Assembly (NCBI GenBank): GCA_964030475.1
Contig: CAXIPT010000003.1
Location: forward strand, 7,640,453 to 7,704,452
Source: Tethya wilhelma
Taxonomy: Eukaryota; Porifera; Demospongiae; Tethyida; Tethyidae
Length of the DNA: 64,000 nucleotides
Direction of reading: 5' to 3'
The notes under the pieces were generated by a model that was given only the letters and a program-made list of their open reading frames with translations, was not told where the DNA came from and searched no databases. The position numbers and the translations under genes are program-made. Below, one piece after another: positions 1 to 12,400 of this stretch. Every line of letters starts with the position of its first letter. The stretch's first letter is position 1.

Positions 1-1817
1 TAGGGATGCTCATTGGTAGCTACCTGTGGGGTACATTGGCCGATGCCTTTGGCAGGAAGGTGACTCTGATGACAGCCATGTTGCTGAATGGTGTCTGTGG
101 GCTCGTGTCAGCAATGAGTCCGAACTTTGAATTTTTTCTTATCTTTCGACTTCTGAGTGGAATTGGGTGAGTTGTAGACATAGTACTGTGGGAAAGCTTG
201 TAGACTATAACTTTCACATTTCATGATGAGCTCTGTGATTTAAAGTTATCCATAAAAGCTTCCCACACTACAATATAACCTCATGCAGTCACATACATGC
301 TATGTCATGCACTTGTACAGAGTTGGTGGGTCTCAGCCTATAGTCTTTGCATATGTTAGTGAATTCTTTACTGAGAAGCAGCGAGGTCCAATGATCATTC
401 TCCTTGCTGCTTGCTGGCAGCCTGGGATCATCTTCACTGGTAGGTGATGGCTCAAAACAGTTGGTTCTTATTTATTCTCCTCTCCCTTGTCTACTGCACA
501 GCCTTCTTGGCTTGGACTCTGCTTGGCATCGATGGACCTCATCAAGAGATTGATTTCTACATTGGTCACCTTCACTTTGTTCCTTGGAGACTGTTTTTGA
601 TTATTTGTACATTTCCAGCATTTGTGTCATCTCTCTCCCTCATCTTCATGCCAGAGTCCCCAGCATACCTGTTTCATGTGAGTGTCGGTGATTGAACTGT
701 CCACTTGTCAAGTGTATTCGTGTTGATAATAGTGTGCCTCTCATACAGACAAGGAAGATAAAACAGTTACACAAAGTGCTAAAGAAAGTAAAGCGAGTCA
801 ACAGGCTGTGCCCTTTTTGCCAGTGTGGAAATAAAGATGTAAGTAGTTTTATCTCTGATGTGCTCTGATCTGAATTTCTGTGCACCATTATATGTAGTCA
901 ATAATACAAACCATGATGTAACTATAGGAAGAATACCCGCTAGACAGTGAAGAAGTTGAAATCCCTCCAAACCAGGAGAAAACAGTCCTCGAAAGTGAAA
1001 AGGAATCCGTGGATAACAGTTGCTGCTCTGTAGATGCTGCAGATAAGCATAGGGTCCTCCCTGATGCATACGTTAGTGGAACGTGTGGGTTATTGAAGAT
1101 GAAAGCAAGGAAGGTATACAATAATAGTATAATATGCATAAAAGAATGTTTGTGTCAGATTGATTGTGCTTTCTGTTTCTGAGACTCAGTTTAGTCTCAC
1201 AGAGTCATGTCATTGAATGAAGGCACCGATGGTGCACAAGCCTCGGTACACTAGTGCATTTATACGCATATGCTGTGTAAAAGACTGAGTGTATCATAGC
1301 TACATGTGTGAGTGTATCAAGAAAACTAATCCAACAAGGCTAAGGTTAGCCACAAAGTTCTGTGATGAAGCAGAACAAGTCACAGACTATGCATCAGTAG
1401 CTCCTATACTTGCTCATCATCCACTGACCACACAGAAAATTTTATGCACGCAAATACATCTATATTATAATTATGTGCTTACATAGCAAGCAGGCCAACT
1501 TCTGTCTGTCTTGCCAAGCAACACAGTGAACATCTGAATTTCAACACTGATTCTAGAAAATACACACCAGTTAATAGGCGTTTTCTCGAAGCTAAGCGCT
1601 CAAAGAAGCACAAAAGCCTCAAATATCAGCAACCACAGCATTTTGGACAGCAAAAAATATATTTCTACAAGATCATTCAAATTTATCAGCATAAGTACAA
1701 TCAATTTTATCGCTAGAGCTGCCTTTCTTGAGATTTCAATGGAAACAGACCGACAGACACACAAGATGACCACCGTAATCCGCAAAGCACGTGCCGAGGC
1801 TTCATAAGCATATTTGG

Positions 1818-1857
<40 letters not shown>

Positions 1858-3380
1858 CACACACACACACACAATGTTTGTACATTCTCGCTATGGCTCA
1901 GATACTAACTGCCACTCTTGGACTGTTCAGATGGAATTATTTGAGGGCAACATTGCTGCTGATTATTATCTGGTTTACACAATCATTTGGGTCAGTCTTC
2001 TCTTAGCCATTTCCTCGAAGTTATTCAGTGTGTAAATTTAGACCATCACACTGATTTACTTTTTTTTAATCTCTGATCAAATATGGTTTTGGGACTCATG
2101 CCTTTGTTTATTCTAGACAATGGGCAATAATGTTATTGCTGTTACATACATGTGTATCATGAGTTGATAACTTCCACCATAAGTGGACATAAGCAGCATA
2201 CCACAACTAATAGCAACATGGTAGGCAAAGCCACTTGTATTGCTTGCAAGGAAAATGGGTCTGGTACAGAAAGTTTGGATTTGCTGGCTTTCAATAAAAC
2301 TCACATACAACTTGCCACTGTTGATGTACAACTATCTGATCTGAGCAGACCAGTTTAATTAACTAGCCAGTTTGTAGCTTGACCTTATAATAGTTCACTG
2401 GCCCTCAATCTCTGAATCAAAATAGTTACTGTCTTTTGTTTCTCTCTCTAGGTACTATGGTCTTCAACTGTGGTTTCCAGAATACTTTAAGAGACTTCAG
2501 CACTTGTCATGTGATAAGGAATATGTGAACACCACCATGCCTAGCAGCTGTAATGAGACCAACCTTCAGTTCTATCAAGATACTTTGTACACAGCCATTG
2601 CTTCAATACCAGGCAATATTGCAGGAGCTCTTCTTATTAATATCATCGGAGGAAGAATTCAACTTGGTTAGTTGTTCAATGGATGAAATTGTGTACATGT
2701 GTGAGTACAATGTGGTTATGGTATTGCTGATCCCCTCCTTTATGTAGCTGTGGCCATGGTACTCTCTGCTCTCAGTGTGTTCTCCATATGGCAGGTGCCC
2801 ACTGTCCGACTGGCAGTGGTCCTGGTGTCCTGTGTGTTCAGTGCTGTCACTGTCACTGTGTTTGGCTCCCTGGATGTTGTTGTCATGAATATTTATGATG
2901 TTTCATTAAGGTAAATTGGCTTCATATCACCTGACCTCAAAATGTAAGCTTCTCAGTCAGCCATGCTATACAATTATCACAGTTTACATTCCACAAAGCA
3001 TGAAGCTTCCTCTGGTTGTCTATTGTGATCACACACACTCTCTGTCTCCCAACAGATCCACAGGCTTTGGTATACACTCTGGTGTCGGTAGAATAGGTGC
3101 TATTCTGGGCAATGTGATGTTTGGTCATCTCCTAGATGTTGACCGCTCCATCCCCATCCTCATTGTGGCATCCTTCCTCTCTGTTGGAGCAGTAGCTGCT
3201 GTTTTCCTTCCTCCTATTTATCGTCCTGAGAATAGGCCTCCATTAGTGCGATGTCTTCACCACACACACAGAAGGATTAAGACTAGATTTTGGCATCATG
3301 GTTCGTATAGTGTTGCCAACACTGAACAGTCTTATGGTGTGTTGAAAAAAGATCAGAATGAATCATCTGATCCATGTTAG
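1..3380 (+). CDS. SV2/SVOP-like major facilitator transporter, 5' truncated
   Basis: Multi-exon gene whose start lies left of the window. Approximate exons are 2-167, 320-439, 505-677, 749-838, 929-1113, 1931-1999, 2452-2668, 2749-2911 and 3055-3380, all with GT-AG borders and consistent phases. The first exon encodes GSYLWGTLADAFGRK, the MFS loop-2/3 signature as written in synaptic-vesicle SV2-type transporters. Next come VGGSQPIVFAYVSEF and WRLFLIICTFPAFVSS followed by MPESPAYLF, again SV2-like. A Cys- and Lys-rich cytosolic loop (exons 4-5) separates the two six-helix halves. The second half starts IIWFTQSFGYYGLQLWFP, has a glycosylatable loop with Cys pairs (exon 7), and ends after GRIGAILGNVMFG with a hydrophilic tail of about 50 residues. 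It should be a 12-helix membrane transporter; the substrate cannot be read from sequence. Short introns lie within it, and one long intron (1114-1930) carries a repeat element. Confidence 0.85.
1238..1802. mobile_element. TIR element, AAGCCTCGGYAC family, in transporter intron
   Basis: The intron contains AAGCCTCGGTAC at 1238 and its inverse GTGCCGAGGCTT ending at 1802. The right 60 bases, read on the minus strand, match the left end of the element at 58353: the same AAGCCTCGGCACGTGC start, then GGATTACGGTRGTC and a GT-rich run. I see no coding capacity. This is a short non-autonomous DNA element. Its target-site duplication is not clear. Confidence 0.55.
1819..1873. repeat. (CA)n microsatellite
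   Basis: An almost uninterrupted CA dinucleotide run in the long transporter intron, directly beside the TIR element. Confidence 0.95.
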
Positions 3381-4040
3381 TAATCATATCTATTGTGTTT
3401 GCACTTTCTAATTATCTTGCACTGAATTTTATAATTTGTGTTCTTTTACATAGTAACTTCAATTAGTTCAAAGTTTAATCGATTCATCCATGATTCAGCC
3501 CATGTGGACACGACAAGTACAAAACCTAAGTATGAAACGTGCACCTGAATTTAGATAAAATTTCCAAATTAAGATTACTGATCATGCTCAATAAGTCTGA
3601 ACTGTCAAATGATGAGTTTGGCAAGTACAGCTCTTCCTGGTGACTAGGGAAAACATGCTCAAGCATAGTATCTTCCTTCAGTGCCTCAGCCTCACAAATA
3701 TGGCATGGCTGATTCCCTCTTCCATGATGGCTCATTGGCAGTCATTGCCCTACTAAAGCATCTGAGAGAGTGGTCCCACAGCTTAGCCCATCCAGGATGT
3801 TCCGCCACCTTTGCAACCATAGGAGCCTTCTCTGCACACCTTTTCTCTGAACACCTTTCCAACAGCATCCCTTTGTCCACTTTTGTACAGCATCCTTATG
3901 TCCATTCCAACCATTCTCATTTTCTCTGTTTCAGGTGCGCATGCGCGTGTGGAAGGTAGACGCGCGCGCACGTTGACATAGCAGCACGCGTGGAAATACG
4001 AGGCTAGTTTCTACACACGTACTATCTCTTACCAAGTTTC
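3381..4040. other. Spacer and promoter region before first kinase
   Basis: I see no gene here. The last 120 bases become GC-rich, with clustered CpG and CGCGCG runs at about 3937-3990, unlike the surrounding AT-rich DNA. That fits a CpG-rich promoter for the kinase gene at 4041. Confidence 0.5.
3937..3946. promoter_or_regulatory. NRF1-like palindrome GCGCATGCGC
   Basis: A perfect 10-bp palindrome identical to the core NRF-1 recognition sequence known from animals. It lies 104 bp upstream of the first kinase start codon in a CpG-rich patch. Binding is inferred. Confidence 0.6.
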
Positions 4041-5033
4041 TTGACTGTTCTCTCTACGTCTACATCACTCTCTCAGAAAGATTTCATTATGCCTATTGAT
4101 ATTGTATCCGAGGCATTGCAACAAGAACTACGTATACCGATGCAACTACTTCCTCGCTTGATGGGGGCTGTGCGTCGAGCACACGGATGCTATCGTTTCC
4201 CAGACCTCCCACAGACTAGAGGCGATCATAGTTTTGATCTATTCTTACCACCAAGCTATATTCTTGGCAATTCCATTGGAGATGGAGAGTTTTCTACCGT
4301 GAAGTTGGCATACAACATTGTCACAAAGGACTATGTAGCTGTGAAGTGCTTCAAACCACGAACTGGACTTTACAAAGTCATGGATGAACAAATTTTGAGA
4401 GAGATGATGATATCAAAAGGACTACTTCATGAAAATATCCTTCGTATTCATGAGGCCATATTGTATGGTAACCGTGTGTTTCTTGTGATGGAATATTGTC
4501 CCTATGGAGATCTTCGCCGGTTCGTAAATAAGTCTGGTGCACTCACAGAAAAACTTTCCAAGAAATTTTTCTCACAACTATGTTTTGGTGTGCAAAAGAT
4601 GCACTCATTGAACATAGTCCATAGAGATCTTAAGTTGGAGAATCTGCTAATTGATACTAAGTTTAATCTGAAAATTGGAGATTTTGGGTGTGCTCGTAAG
4701 CAAATGGACAAAGAACTTGGCACTGTTACTGGTAGCTATGCGTATGGAGCACCTGAATTGGTACGTGGTGACCAGTACAATGGAAAGAAGGCTGATGTTT
4801 GGAGTATGGGAATCATCTTGTATGCCATGGTAGTAGGAAAGCTACCATACACTGACAAGGGTGGATTGAAAGTAGTCTTAAAGAAGAGAAAGACGCTGCC
4901 ACAGTTTCCAGAAGATCTTTCTGAATGTTGTGTTGAGCTTATATCTGGCATGTTGACTTTTGAACCTTCTCAACGGCTTTCCCTAGATGCTGTTATGAGT
5001 CACTCATGGCTATTAAAGGTCAACTCAGTATAA
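4041..5033 (+). CDS. CAMK-group Ser/Thr kinase, TSSK-like (copy 1)
   Basis: Intronless 330-residue protein kinase. A unique N-terminal segment (residues 1-72) carries YRFPDLP and RGDHSFDLF, shared with its neighbour. The kinase domain runs from about 73 to 325: P-loop IGDGEFSTV (79-87), ATP-binding Lys102 in VAVK, Glu121 in helix C, catalytic HRDLKLEN (194-201), DFG 214-216, and APE 237-239 after GSYAYG. All catalytic residues are present, so it should be active. The activation segment and the phrase ADVWSMGIILYAMVVGKLPY most resemble the testis-specific kinase (TSSK) and AMPK-related branch of CAMK kinases. An alternative start is the Met at residue 17. The tandem partner at 5337 is a clear duplicate. 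A sperm or flagellum role would be inference from the family only. Confidence 0.85.
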   Translation: MTVLSTSTSLSQKDFIMPIDIVSEALQQELRIPMQLLPRLMGAVRRAHGCYRFPDLPQTRGDHSFDLFLPPSYILGNSIGDGEFSTVKLAYNIVTKDYVAVKCFKPRTGLYKVMDEQILREMMISKGLLHENILRIHEAILYGNRVFLVMEYCPYGDLRRFVNKSGALTEKLSKKFFSQLCFGVQKMHSLNIVHRDLKLENLLIDTKFNLKIGDFGCARKQMDKELGTVTGSYAYGAPELVRGDQYNGKKADVWSMGIILYAMVVGKLPYTDKGGLKVVLKKRKTLPQFPEDLSECCVELISGMLTFEPSQRLSLDAVMSHSWLLKVNSV

Positions 5034-5161
5034 AATTTTAAGGAAGCAACTTTTTACTACTGCATTTACTAAACAGCTCAGTATAATTAAGTTTTGGACT
5101 GTGTTATTATTATAGTCGAGTCGTGCAAATTTTCGAGTTCCCGTTCCAACGATCAGATCAT

Positions 5162-5171
5162 GCGCATGCGC
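5162..5171. promoter_or_regulatory. NRF1-like palindrome GCGCATGCGC
   Basis: Same 10-bp palindrome as at 3937, in a CpG-rich patch of the 303-bp spacer between the two kinase genes and 175 bp upstream of the second start codon. I see nothing else in the spacer (5034-5336). Confidence 0.6.
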
Positions 5172-5336
5172 GCTCGAGCTATATTTTGCCGCTGGCGTCA
5201 CTGGTAATAATATAATTATTGTGTACGTGTTCTCCGCTCACAACTGTCATTAGGAATTTCACCCTGAAGTAGATTGGGCGACACTCTCCTACATCGTGAT
5301 AATGGATAAGAGATAGAGATTTACACTGAAATAATT

Positions 5337-6239
5337 ATGGAAGTTTCACAGAGATCTTCAGGAAATTACAGATTCCCAGACCTACCTGAATGCAGAGGGG
5401 ATCATGATTTTAACCTATTCATACCACCATGCTATCTACTTGGTAGTATAATCGGAGAAGGAGAGTTTGCTGTTGTCTACACTGCGTACAACTTGCGAAA
5501 AAAGGTCTTTGTTGTAATAAAGTGTTTCAGGCGACGTTCAGGACATTACATGATGTTGGATGAACAGATTATGAGAGAAATGATGGCAGCCAAAGGACTG
5601 ATTCACGATCATATTGTAAATGTTCATGAAGCAATAATGTATGGGAATCGAGTTTTCCTTGTGATGGAGTATTGTGCTAATGGAGACCTTCGTCAGTACA
5701 TTAACAAAACTGGTGCTCTTTCTGAGCCTCGTGCAAGAGAATTTTTTGTTCAGTTATGTCTTGGTGTGAGAAGGATGCACTTGGTCGATTTAGTTCACAG
5801 AGACCTCAAACTCGAGAATATATTCATTGATAGCAAGTTCAAGCTAAAAATTGGAGATTTTGGGTGTGCTAGACGACAAATGGACAAGACTTTACACACA
5901 ATTACTGGAAGCTATGCTTACGGTGCACCAGAATTAGTGCAAGGGCATGAATACGATGGAAAGAAGGCTGACGTATGGAGTATGGGAATAATTCTATATG
6001 CCATGGTGGTGGGGAAGCTACCATACTCTGATAAAGGAAGCTTGAAGCAAATGTTGAAGAAAAGGTTGAAGCCACCTCATTTTCCTAATGATATATCTGT
6101 ACATTGTCGTGACCTCATCTCAAGAATGCTGAAATACAACTCATCATTGCGACTCAGTTTAGAACAAGTTATGAGTCATCCTTGGATTATGGATAAAGAC
6201 CAAGATGAACCAGAGACAGTAGAAACAGTGATGTATTGA
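5337..6239 (+). CDS. CAMK-group Ser/Thr kinase, TSSK-like (copy 2)
   Basis: Intronless 300-residue kinase, a tandem duplicate of the gene at 4041, lacking its first 40-50 residues. It shares YRFPDLP and RGDHDFNLF before the domain. Landmarks: P-loop IGEGEFAVV (39-47), Lys62 in VIKCF, Glu81, HRDLKLEN (154-161), DFG 174-176, APE 197-199. The C-terminal tail is acidic (DKDQDEPETVETVMY), unlike copy 1. The longest conserved stretch is the GSYAYGAPEL to VVGKLPY block, nearly identical between copies; the P-loop flank and C-lobe have diverged. The copy is therefore old, or the activation segment is under strong constraint. An AATAAA lies just after the stop, near 6256. Confidence 0.85.
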   Translation: MEVSQRSSGNYRFPDLPECRGDHDFNLFIPPCYLLGSIIGEGEFAVVYTAYNLRKKVFVVIKCFRRRSGHYMMLDEQIMREMMAAKGLIHDHIVNVHEAIMYGNRVFLVMEYCANGDLRQYINKTGALSEPRAREFFVQLCLGVRRMHLVDLVHRDLKLENIFIDSKFKLKIGDFGCARRQMDKTLHTITGSYAYGAPELVQGHEYDGKKADVWSMGIILYAMVVGKLPYSDKGSLKQMLKKRLKPPHFPNDISVHCRDLISRMLKYNSSLRLSLEQVMSHPWIMDKDQDEPETVETVMY

Positions 6240-6316
6240 ATATTATGAGACGATAATAAAATTAATTATTATTATTATTATTATTAAAATTTTTATCAAG
6301 TCCCTCGGTAGTAATA

Positions 6317-6325
6317 CGCATGCGC
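6317..6325. promoter_or_regulatory. NRF1-like CGCATGCGC upstream of laminin
   Basis: A 9-bp palindromic core of the same motif, 137 bp upstream of the laminin start codon, followed by further CpG (GCGTTCGCGCTCG). It is the third such site upstream of three consecutive genes. Confidence 0.5.
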
Positions 6326-6453
6326 TTGATAGCGTTCGCGCTCGAAAGAAGAGGGAGTGGCCTCAGCCACCTAGAAAAGGGGCGGGACCACCGTTCACGT
6401 TCAGTCAAGTGTTCATAGTCTTCTTCAAAGCTTGCCTGCTGTCCAATTCGTAA

Positions 6454-9400
6454 ATGACAGCACTAAAGAAGCAATTTATATCAGCAGTCTATCTTTTACT
6501 GACTGCACAGTTTTGTTTTATCCTTTGTCAAGAGGATGAAAGTGATTGCTATGATGAGCTGGGCAGTGCGACTAGATGCGTGTCACCAAGGAGATCATTT
6601 TCATTTGAACAGCGTCCTCAAGTAAACAGCACATGTGGCAGTCCACCCACTATGTTTTGCTCAAGAGAAGTCAACACTCTTCTGAGTACAGTTTCGAGCG
6701 ATTGTAACCAAATTTGTAATGCAAGCGATGATCAGAATGCACATCCTTCAGAACTAATGACCGACTTCATTTTGAATGTTGACAGTTGGTGGCAGTCAGA
6801 AAACAGCTTAGTCACACAACAAACAGTTGTGATTGACCTAGCATTGGATACTTTGGTGGAATTGAGTGTCATTACATTTGATTTTATTTCCATCATACCA
6901 AGTGCATTCCGCATACTCAAGTCGGAAGATTTTGGTGAAACATTTGTACCTTTCCACTTCTTTTCTTCCTCTTGTACCAATACGTATGGAATAGATCCTG
7001 ACCAAGTCCTTAGCTTTAATACAGAAACCTCATTGCTCTGCCAGCAAGTGCCAATACCTCCCAATACAGGCCAGATCAGTTTCTTTCCAGCTCAGCATAG
7101 GCCTTCGTCCAATGACTCAGTCCCAGGATTCAGTGAAGCACTTTACAACTTCATTACTGCCACTAATATCAGGGTTATACTTGAGGAACATGCTTCTATC
7201 TTCGAGAGTTTACCTCAAGGTGATTTTGGATATTACTATGCAATTGAAGACTTGAATGTGGTTGGAAGCTGTCAGTGTTTTGGGCACGCTTCATCTTGTT
7301 CGGTTGATTCAATAACTGGTGCATACCAGTGTGACTGCCAGCACAATACCACTGGCTTGTATTGTGAAAGTTGTGCTGACTTTTACCAAGATATTCCATG
7401 GAGTAGAGCTGATGGAAATGGATTTCAGGAATGCAAAGGTTAGTTTTACTGTTTATTGCTGTACATATCTCTCAAGAGTGCTAGTGATGTCCAGGCTTTG
7501 TCTATATTTGAACATATTCATAATACAATGAATATTGTACCAACTGAACCACCCATTGCTATCAGTCACTTGTTTTTGCATTGTATATAAAGTATGATGT
7601 GGTGTTGTGTGTTTCTATGGCAACACTGAAGAATAATAAATATCACTGCCAACAAGCATGTGTCACACTAGCTCCCTTATCTTTCTCCCCTGTAGCATGT
7701 AACTGCAACAATCATTCCACAAGTTGTGTGTTTGATCAAGACATGTATGAACAATCAGGACAAACAAGTGGAGGTGTCTGTTTAGAGTGTGCCGACAACA
7801 CAAGTGGAAGGCAGTGTGAAAGCTGTATTGAGTTCTACTACCCTCAGCCAGGACTTCCTCTGTCCCATCCCAACATATGTGTGGGTAAGTGTTTGTTCCT
7901 TAGTAATCTTGATCCCCTCTTTACTTTCAGTGTGTAGGTGCATGTTAATTGACTTCTGTTCTACCCTTTTGTAAGGAAACAGTTCAACTCCCAAGCATAT
8001 AAACCAACTTACTGTAATTACCGTATAGCTAGAAATTTTTGAGGAGTATAAATTTCCCTGTTTTCGTGGATTGTCGCCGATCTGCGAAAATTTTACCCAC
8101 AAAATTTTCGGGATCACATTGCAATATATGGATGGATCTGCTCCATCCTCGAAAATTAAATCGTGAAAAGTTTGGCAATTGCTTTCCCGCGAAAACTTTG
8201 TTCCTCGAAATTTCTAGCAATACGGTATTATTTTTGCATAACATGGTTTATGTGGTAGGTCTATGAATATTATAGTAATAGTATTCATTGTCCTGCTCAA
8301 TACCACCCACATCTAAAGACCTCAAAGGCTTACATGTAGGGAGGGACTGTGAGCAATTATTCCATTTCAGATCTATAACTGTATCACTGGTCACTGTTGC
8401 TAAAATCTTGTTGTAGCCTGTGATTGTAATCTTGATGGGGTATCTAACAATGGAACATGTGCTCAAGAGGTGGGGCCTAACAATATCCAACCGGGTGACT
8501 GTAGCTGCAAGCAAAACACACAAGGTAGAACCTGTGATCAATGTATTGAGGGATTCTTCAATCTCAGTGCCGCCAACCCACTGGGATGTCAGGGTAAGGT
8601 CAATTATCATTATGTATAATTGTGCGTTATTGTTGCTTATTTTGTTCTTTTTGTAATTTATACAGAATGCCAGTGCAATTCTACTGGCAGTGTTGACCTC
8701 AGCTGCAATCAGGCTACTGGTGTCTGTTCTTGTAAAGCCAACTTCATTGGAGATAAGTGTGAAGAGTGTATGTTTGGTTTTTATCTTCCTGACCCTCTTG
8801 GTCAGCAAGGGTGTGTGCCATGCAACTGCAATCCTGGTGGATCTCTTAGTGAACAGTGTGACTTGTCCTCTGGCCAGTGTCCATGTCGAAGAGGAATCAC
8901 TGGACTCACTTGCTCTGATACCATTCCTGGGTACTTTTTCCCAGACATTGATTTCATGATTTTAGAAGCTGAGTCAGCAACCAATAACCCATCTGAGCAG
9001 CTGATAGAGACTAGCGGTGAAAAGATGCAGTTCACTGGGACTGGGTACTTTAGAGCAACTGACAACAGCAACACACTGAACTTAGGTTCCTTGACACCAC
9101 CTGTCAGTGGTCAATATGAGATAGTGTTACGATACAACTTGAGAGATGCTCTGTCTTGGGAGTCTGTCACTGTGAGAGTTGAACCGACCTCAAGCAACAG
9201 TGATGGTTTGTCAGCTGACTGTGGTATTTTGCAAGAGCTAGACAGAAATACGCTACTCAATTACACTTCTTTGATGCTGGGTGTTGGACTCACTGCCTCA
9301 CAGAGGGCTTGCTTGCAAGGTGGACGCTCATACACTTTTGAACTGGTGAACTTTGTCTCTGGACAGACAAGTGACCGAGTTAGTTTGGATATTGACTCTC

Positions 9401-12400
9401 TTGTGTTGATCTTGGTTGCCTCTTCAAACGTGGGAGTATTTGAAGACTTCCAACTCTCTAGTGATTACAGTGAGTGTGTTGATTCATGGAGAAGCCTCTT
9501 GACACAGCCTTCGGCCAGTCCATCCTGTGAACAAACCATATTTGCTGTATCAACTGCTGCATATAATGGAACATTAGGTAAACATGTACAACATTTTTAT
9601 CAGTATTAAATTTTAATTGCTTCTTGCCTTCTATAGAATGTGATTGTGATGAGATTGGTAGTCAAGCTGGGAGTGTTTGTCAACCATTTGGTGGCCAGTG
9701 TCCTTGTTTGCCTGGTGTGAGGGGAAGAGTGTGCGACCAATGCACTCCGGGGTTCTTTAATTTCACTCTCATGGGATGTGCAAGTGAGTTGCTATCAATT
9801 CATTCATAATCTCGTACCAGGCTCTTCCTCTGATGTAAAGTTAAAGGAGAGAGCCTGGGTACGAGGCTAAATAATTATATATTAGTACAATTGTAACCAA
9901 GAGTATAATACTCATGTTGTTACGGTGAACAGTTTTACTGTAGCTCTAGAGTCACAAACTGTCATCACTATATACAGGGTGTGAGTGTGATACTAACATG
10001 TCTCAAAGTGCTCTCTGTGATGATGAAGGACGGTGTGAGTGTTTGAATAATGTTATTGGAAGGGATTGTTCCACATGTGCAGTGGATCACTGGCTCGGAA
10101 ATAACGCTGATGAGGAAGGTTGCATTCCATGTACTTGTGACACAACAGGTAAAGGAAGGCAATACTCAACTAAAATAGTGAACAAAAATATTTTGTGCAT
10201 CCCACCACAGGCTCAGTCACGACCCAATGTGATGCTGTATCTGGTGAATGTGAGTGTAAAGATGGTGTTAACGGCAGGTTTTGTGATGAGTGTTCCGTTT
10301 TGCACTTTGGATTTTCAGACAGCGGATGCAGGTATTTCATATTGTATGACAGTTTCACATTTACAATTTTCAATGTGTATAGATTGTATAGATCACTGCT
10401 CATATACTTTTGTGTGTAGCCAATGCAACTGCAGTGAGGCTGGAGCAACCAATGTTGATTGTAACATTGACGATGGTCAGTGTTCCTGTAAGCCTCTAGC
10501 CAATGGTAGAGCTTGCTCTGAATGTCAACCTGGAACATTTAATCTTCAAACAACGAATCCTGATGGGTGCCAACCATGCTTCTGCTCCGGACAGAGCAGC
10601 ACGTGTTTCTCTGCTGAAGGATTTGTGAGCTCAACAGTCTCATCTGACTTTGACACTGCTGATATGGATGATCCCCTGGTTGGTTGGCTAGGGGTCAATA
10701 GCACAGGATCCCTCCTCTCTCCTCAGCCTACCTTCCTGGCGTCGATGGAAGGAATTGTAATAACTAGGAACTCCGAAATTTTCTTACAATCTCCAGACGA
10801 CTTCCTTGGCAACAGACTTAGCTCATACGGACAGTATATTGTGATATCTTATGAAGCAAACTCCACCGTCGTGAATCCTACACTTCCCTATGATGTAATC
10901 ATCTCTGGAAATGGTCTTCAGCTTGGAACGCCTTTTACGACTAATCTTACTGGACCTGGTAGTGTAGCTGTTGATGTTCAGCTACATGAGGATGCTGGGT
11001 GGATGGACACTGCCACTGGCACACCCGCTACAGCCAATGAACTACAGCTGGTCTTATCTTCACTGGACAACCTTTTGATCACAGCAAGTTATGATAAAGA
11101 CATTACTCTACGATCAATTTCTCTCTATATTGCTGTCCCACAATCGGTAACACCACCACAGAGTGTGAGTGTGGTAACATGGGTTGAGCGGTGCGAGTGC
11201 CCTTCCAACTACACTGGGTTATCTTGTGAAGAATGTGCCATTGGATACACTAGATCATCATCTGGATCATGTGAGCTCTGTCAGTGCAATGGATTCTCTA
11301 CTATGTGCGATGAAAACACTGGTGAATGTTTCAATTGTTCCCAGTCAACCACGGGAGAGAACTGTGAACGTTGTGTCAATGGAACATTTGGGGACCCTTC
11401 TAGTGGGATTGGCTGTCAGCCTTGCCCTTGCCCTCTGACCAGTGGAGCTGGACAGTTCACTAGCGACTGTGTCTTGACTCCTGGTGGTATGGTGATGTGT
11501 CTCAATTGCCCCGAGGGCCACACTGGACTTCAATGTGAGACGTGTGTCAGTGGTTTCTTTGGTGATCCTACTGGAAGTGTCACTGGGGTGCCAACGGGTT
11601 GCTCTGATTGCCAGTGTAACGGAAACATCGATACCACTCTTCCTGATGCCTGTGATCAAGCAACTGGACTCTGTACTTTGTGTCTTAACAATACAGTTGG
11701 AAACCAATGTGAGCGCTGTGCTGATGGATTCTACGGGGATGCCATTGTTGCCAAAAATTGCACAGGTAGGTAATGTGTATGTAAGCTAACCTAGCTGTTT
11801 GTATAATGTGTGAGAATTCTTGTCATGTTTTCCCTCCCCACTAGAATGTGGATGTAACCCTGGAGGCTCCACTGGTGTGTGTGATCCACTGGATGGTGTT
11901 TGTGATTGCTACCCTAATGTGGTTGGCAGGCGGTGTGACCAGTGTGCTGCTGGCCATTATGGGCTGGGCCGACTATCAGGGTGCCGGCCATGCAATTGTC
12001 AGGTGGGAGCTGTGAGCGCAGACTGTGATGAGAGTGGAAATTGTACCTGTCAACCAGGTGTCACTGGAGCAACGTGTGACCAGTGCCTCCCAGGGTATTT
12101 TGGATTGTCTTCAAGTGGATGTGATGGTAAGATCATGATCTTTGACTTACTATTTTAGCGAAACAAAATTTGGCGGGTTTTATTGCCAAATTGCCAATTT
12201 CAATGTATTTGGCAAATTTAAATGCGAGATGATCCTCGGCCAATTCCACAATATCTCAAAATATGTATTTTTCTTTTTCTTATTCACACAGAATGCTCAT
12301 GTTCTCTAACTAATTCGGAGGTGGCTACATGTGATGCTAATGGTCAGTGTATTTGTATACCTGGTTCCACAGGGAGTGAGTGTGAACAGTGCTTATTCAA

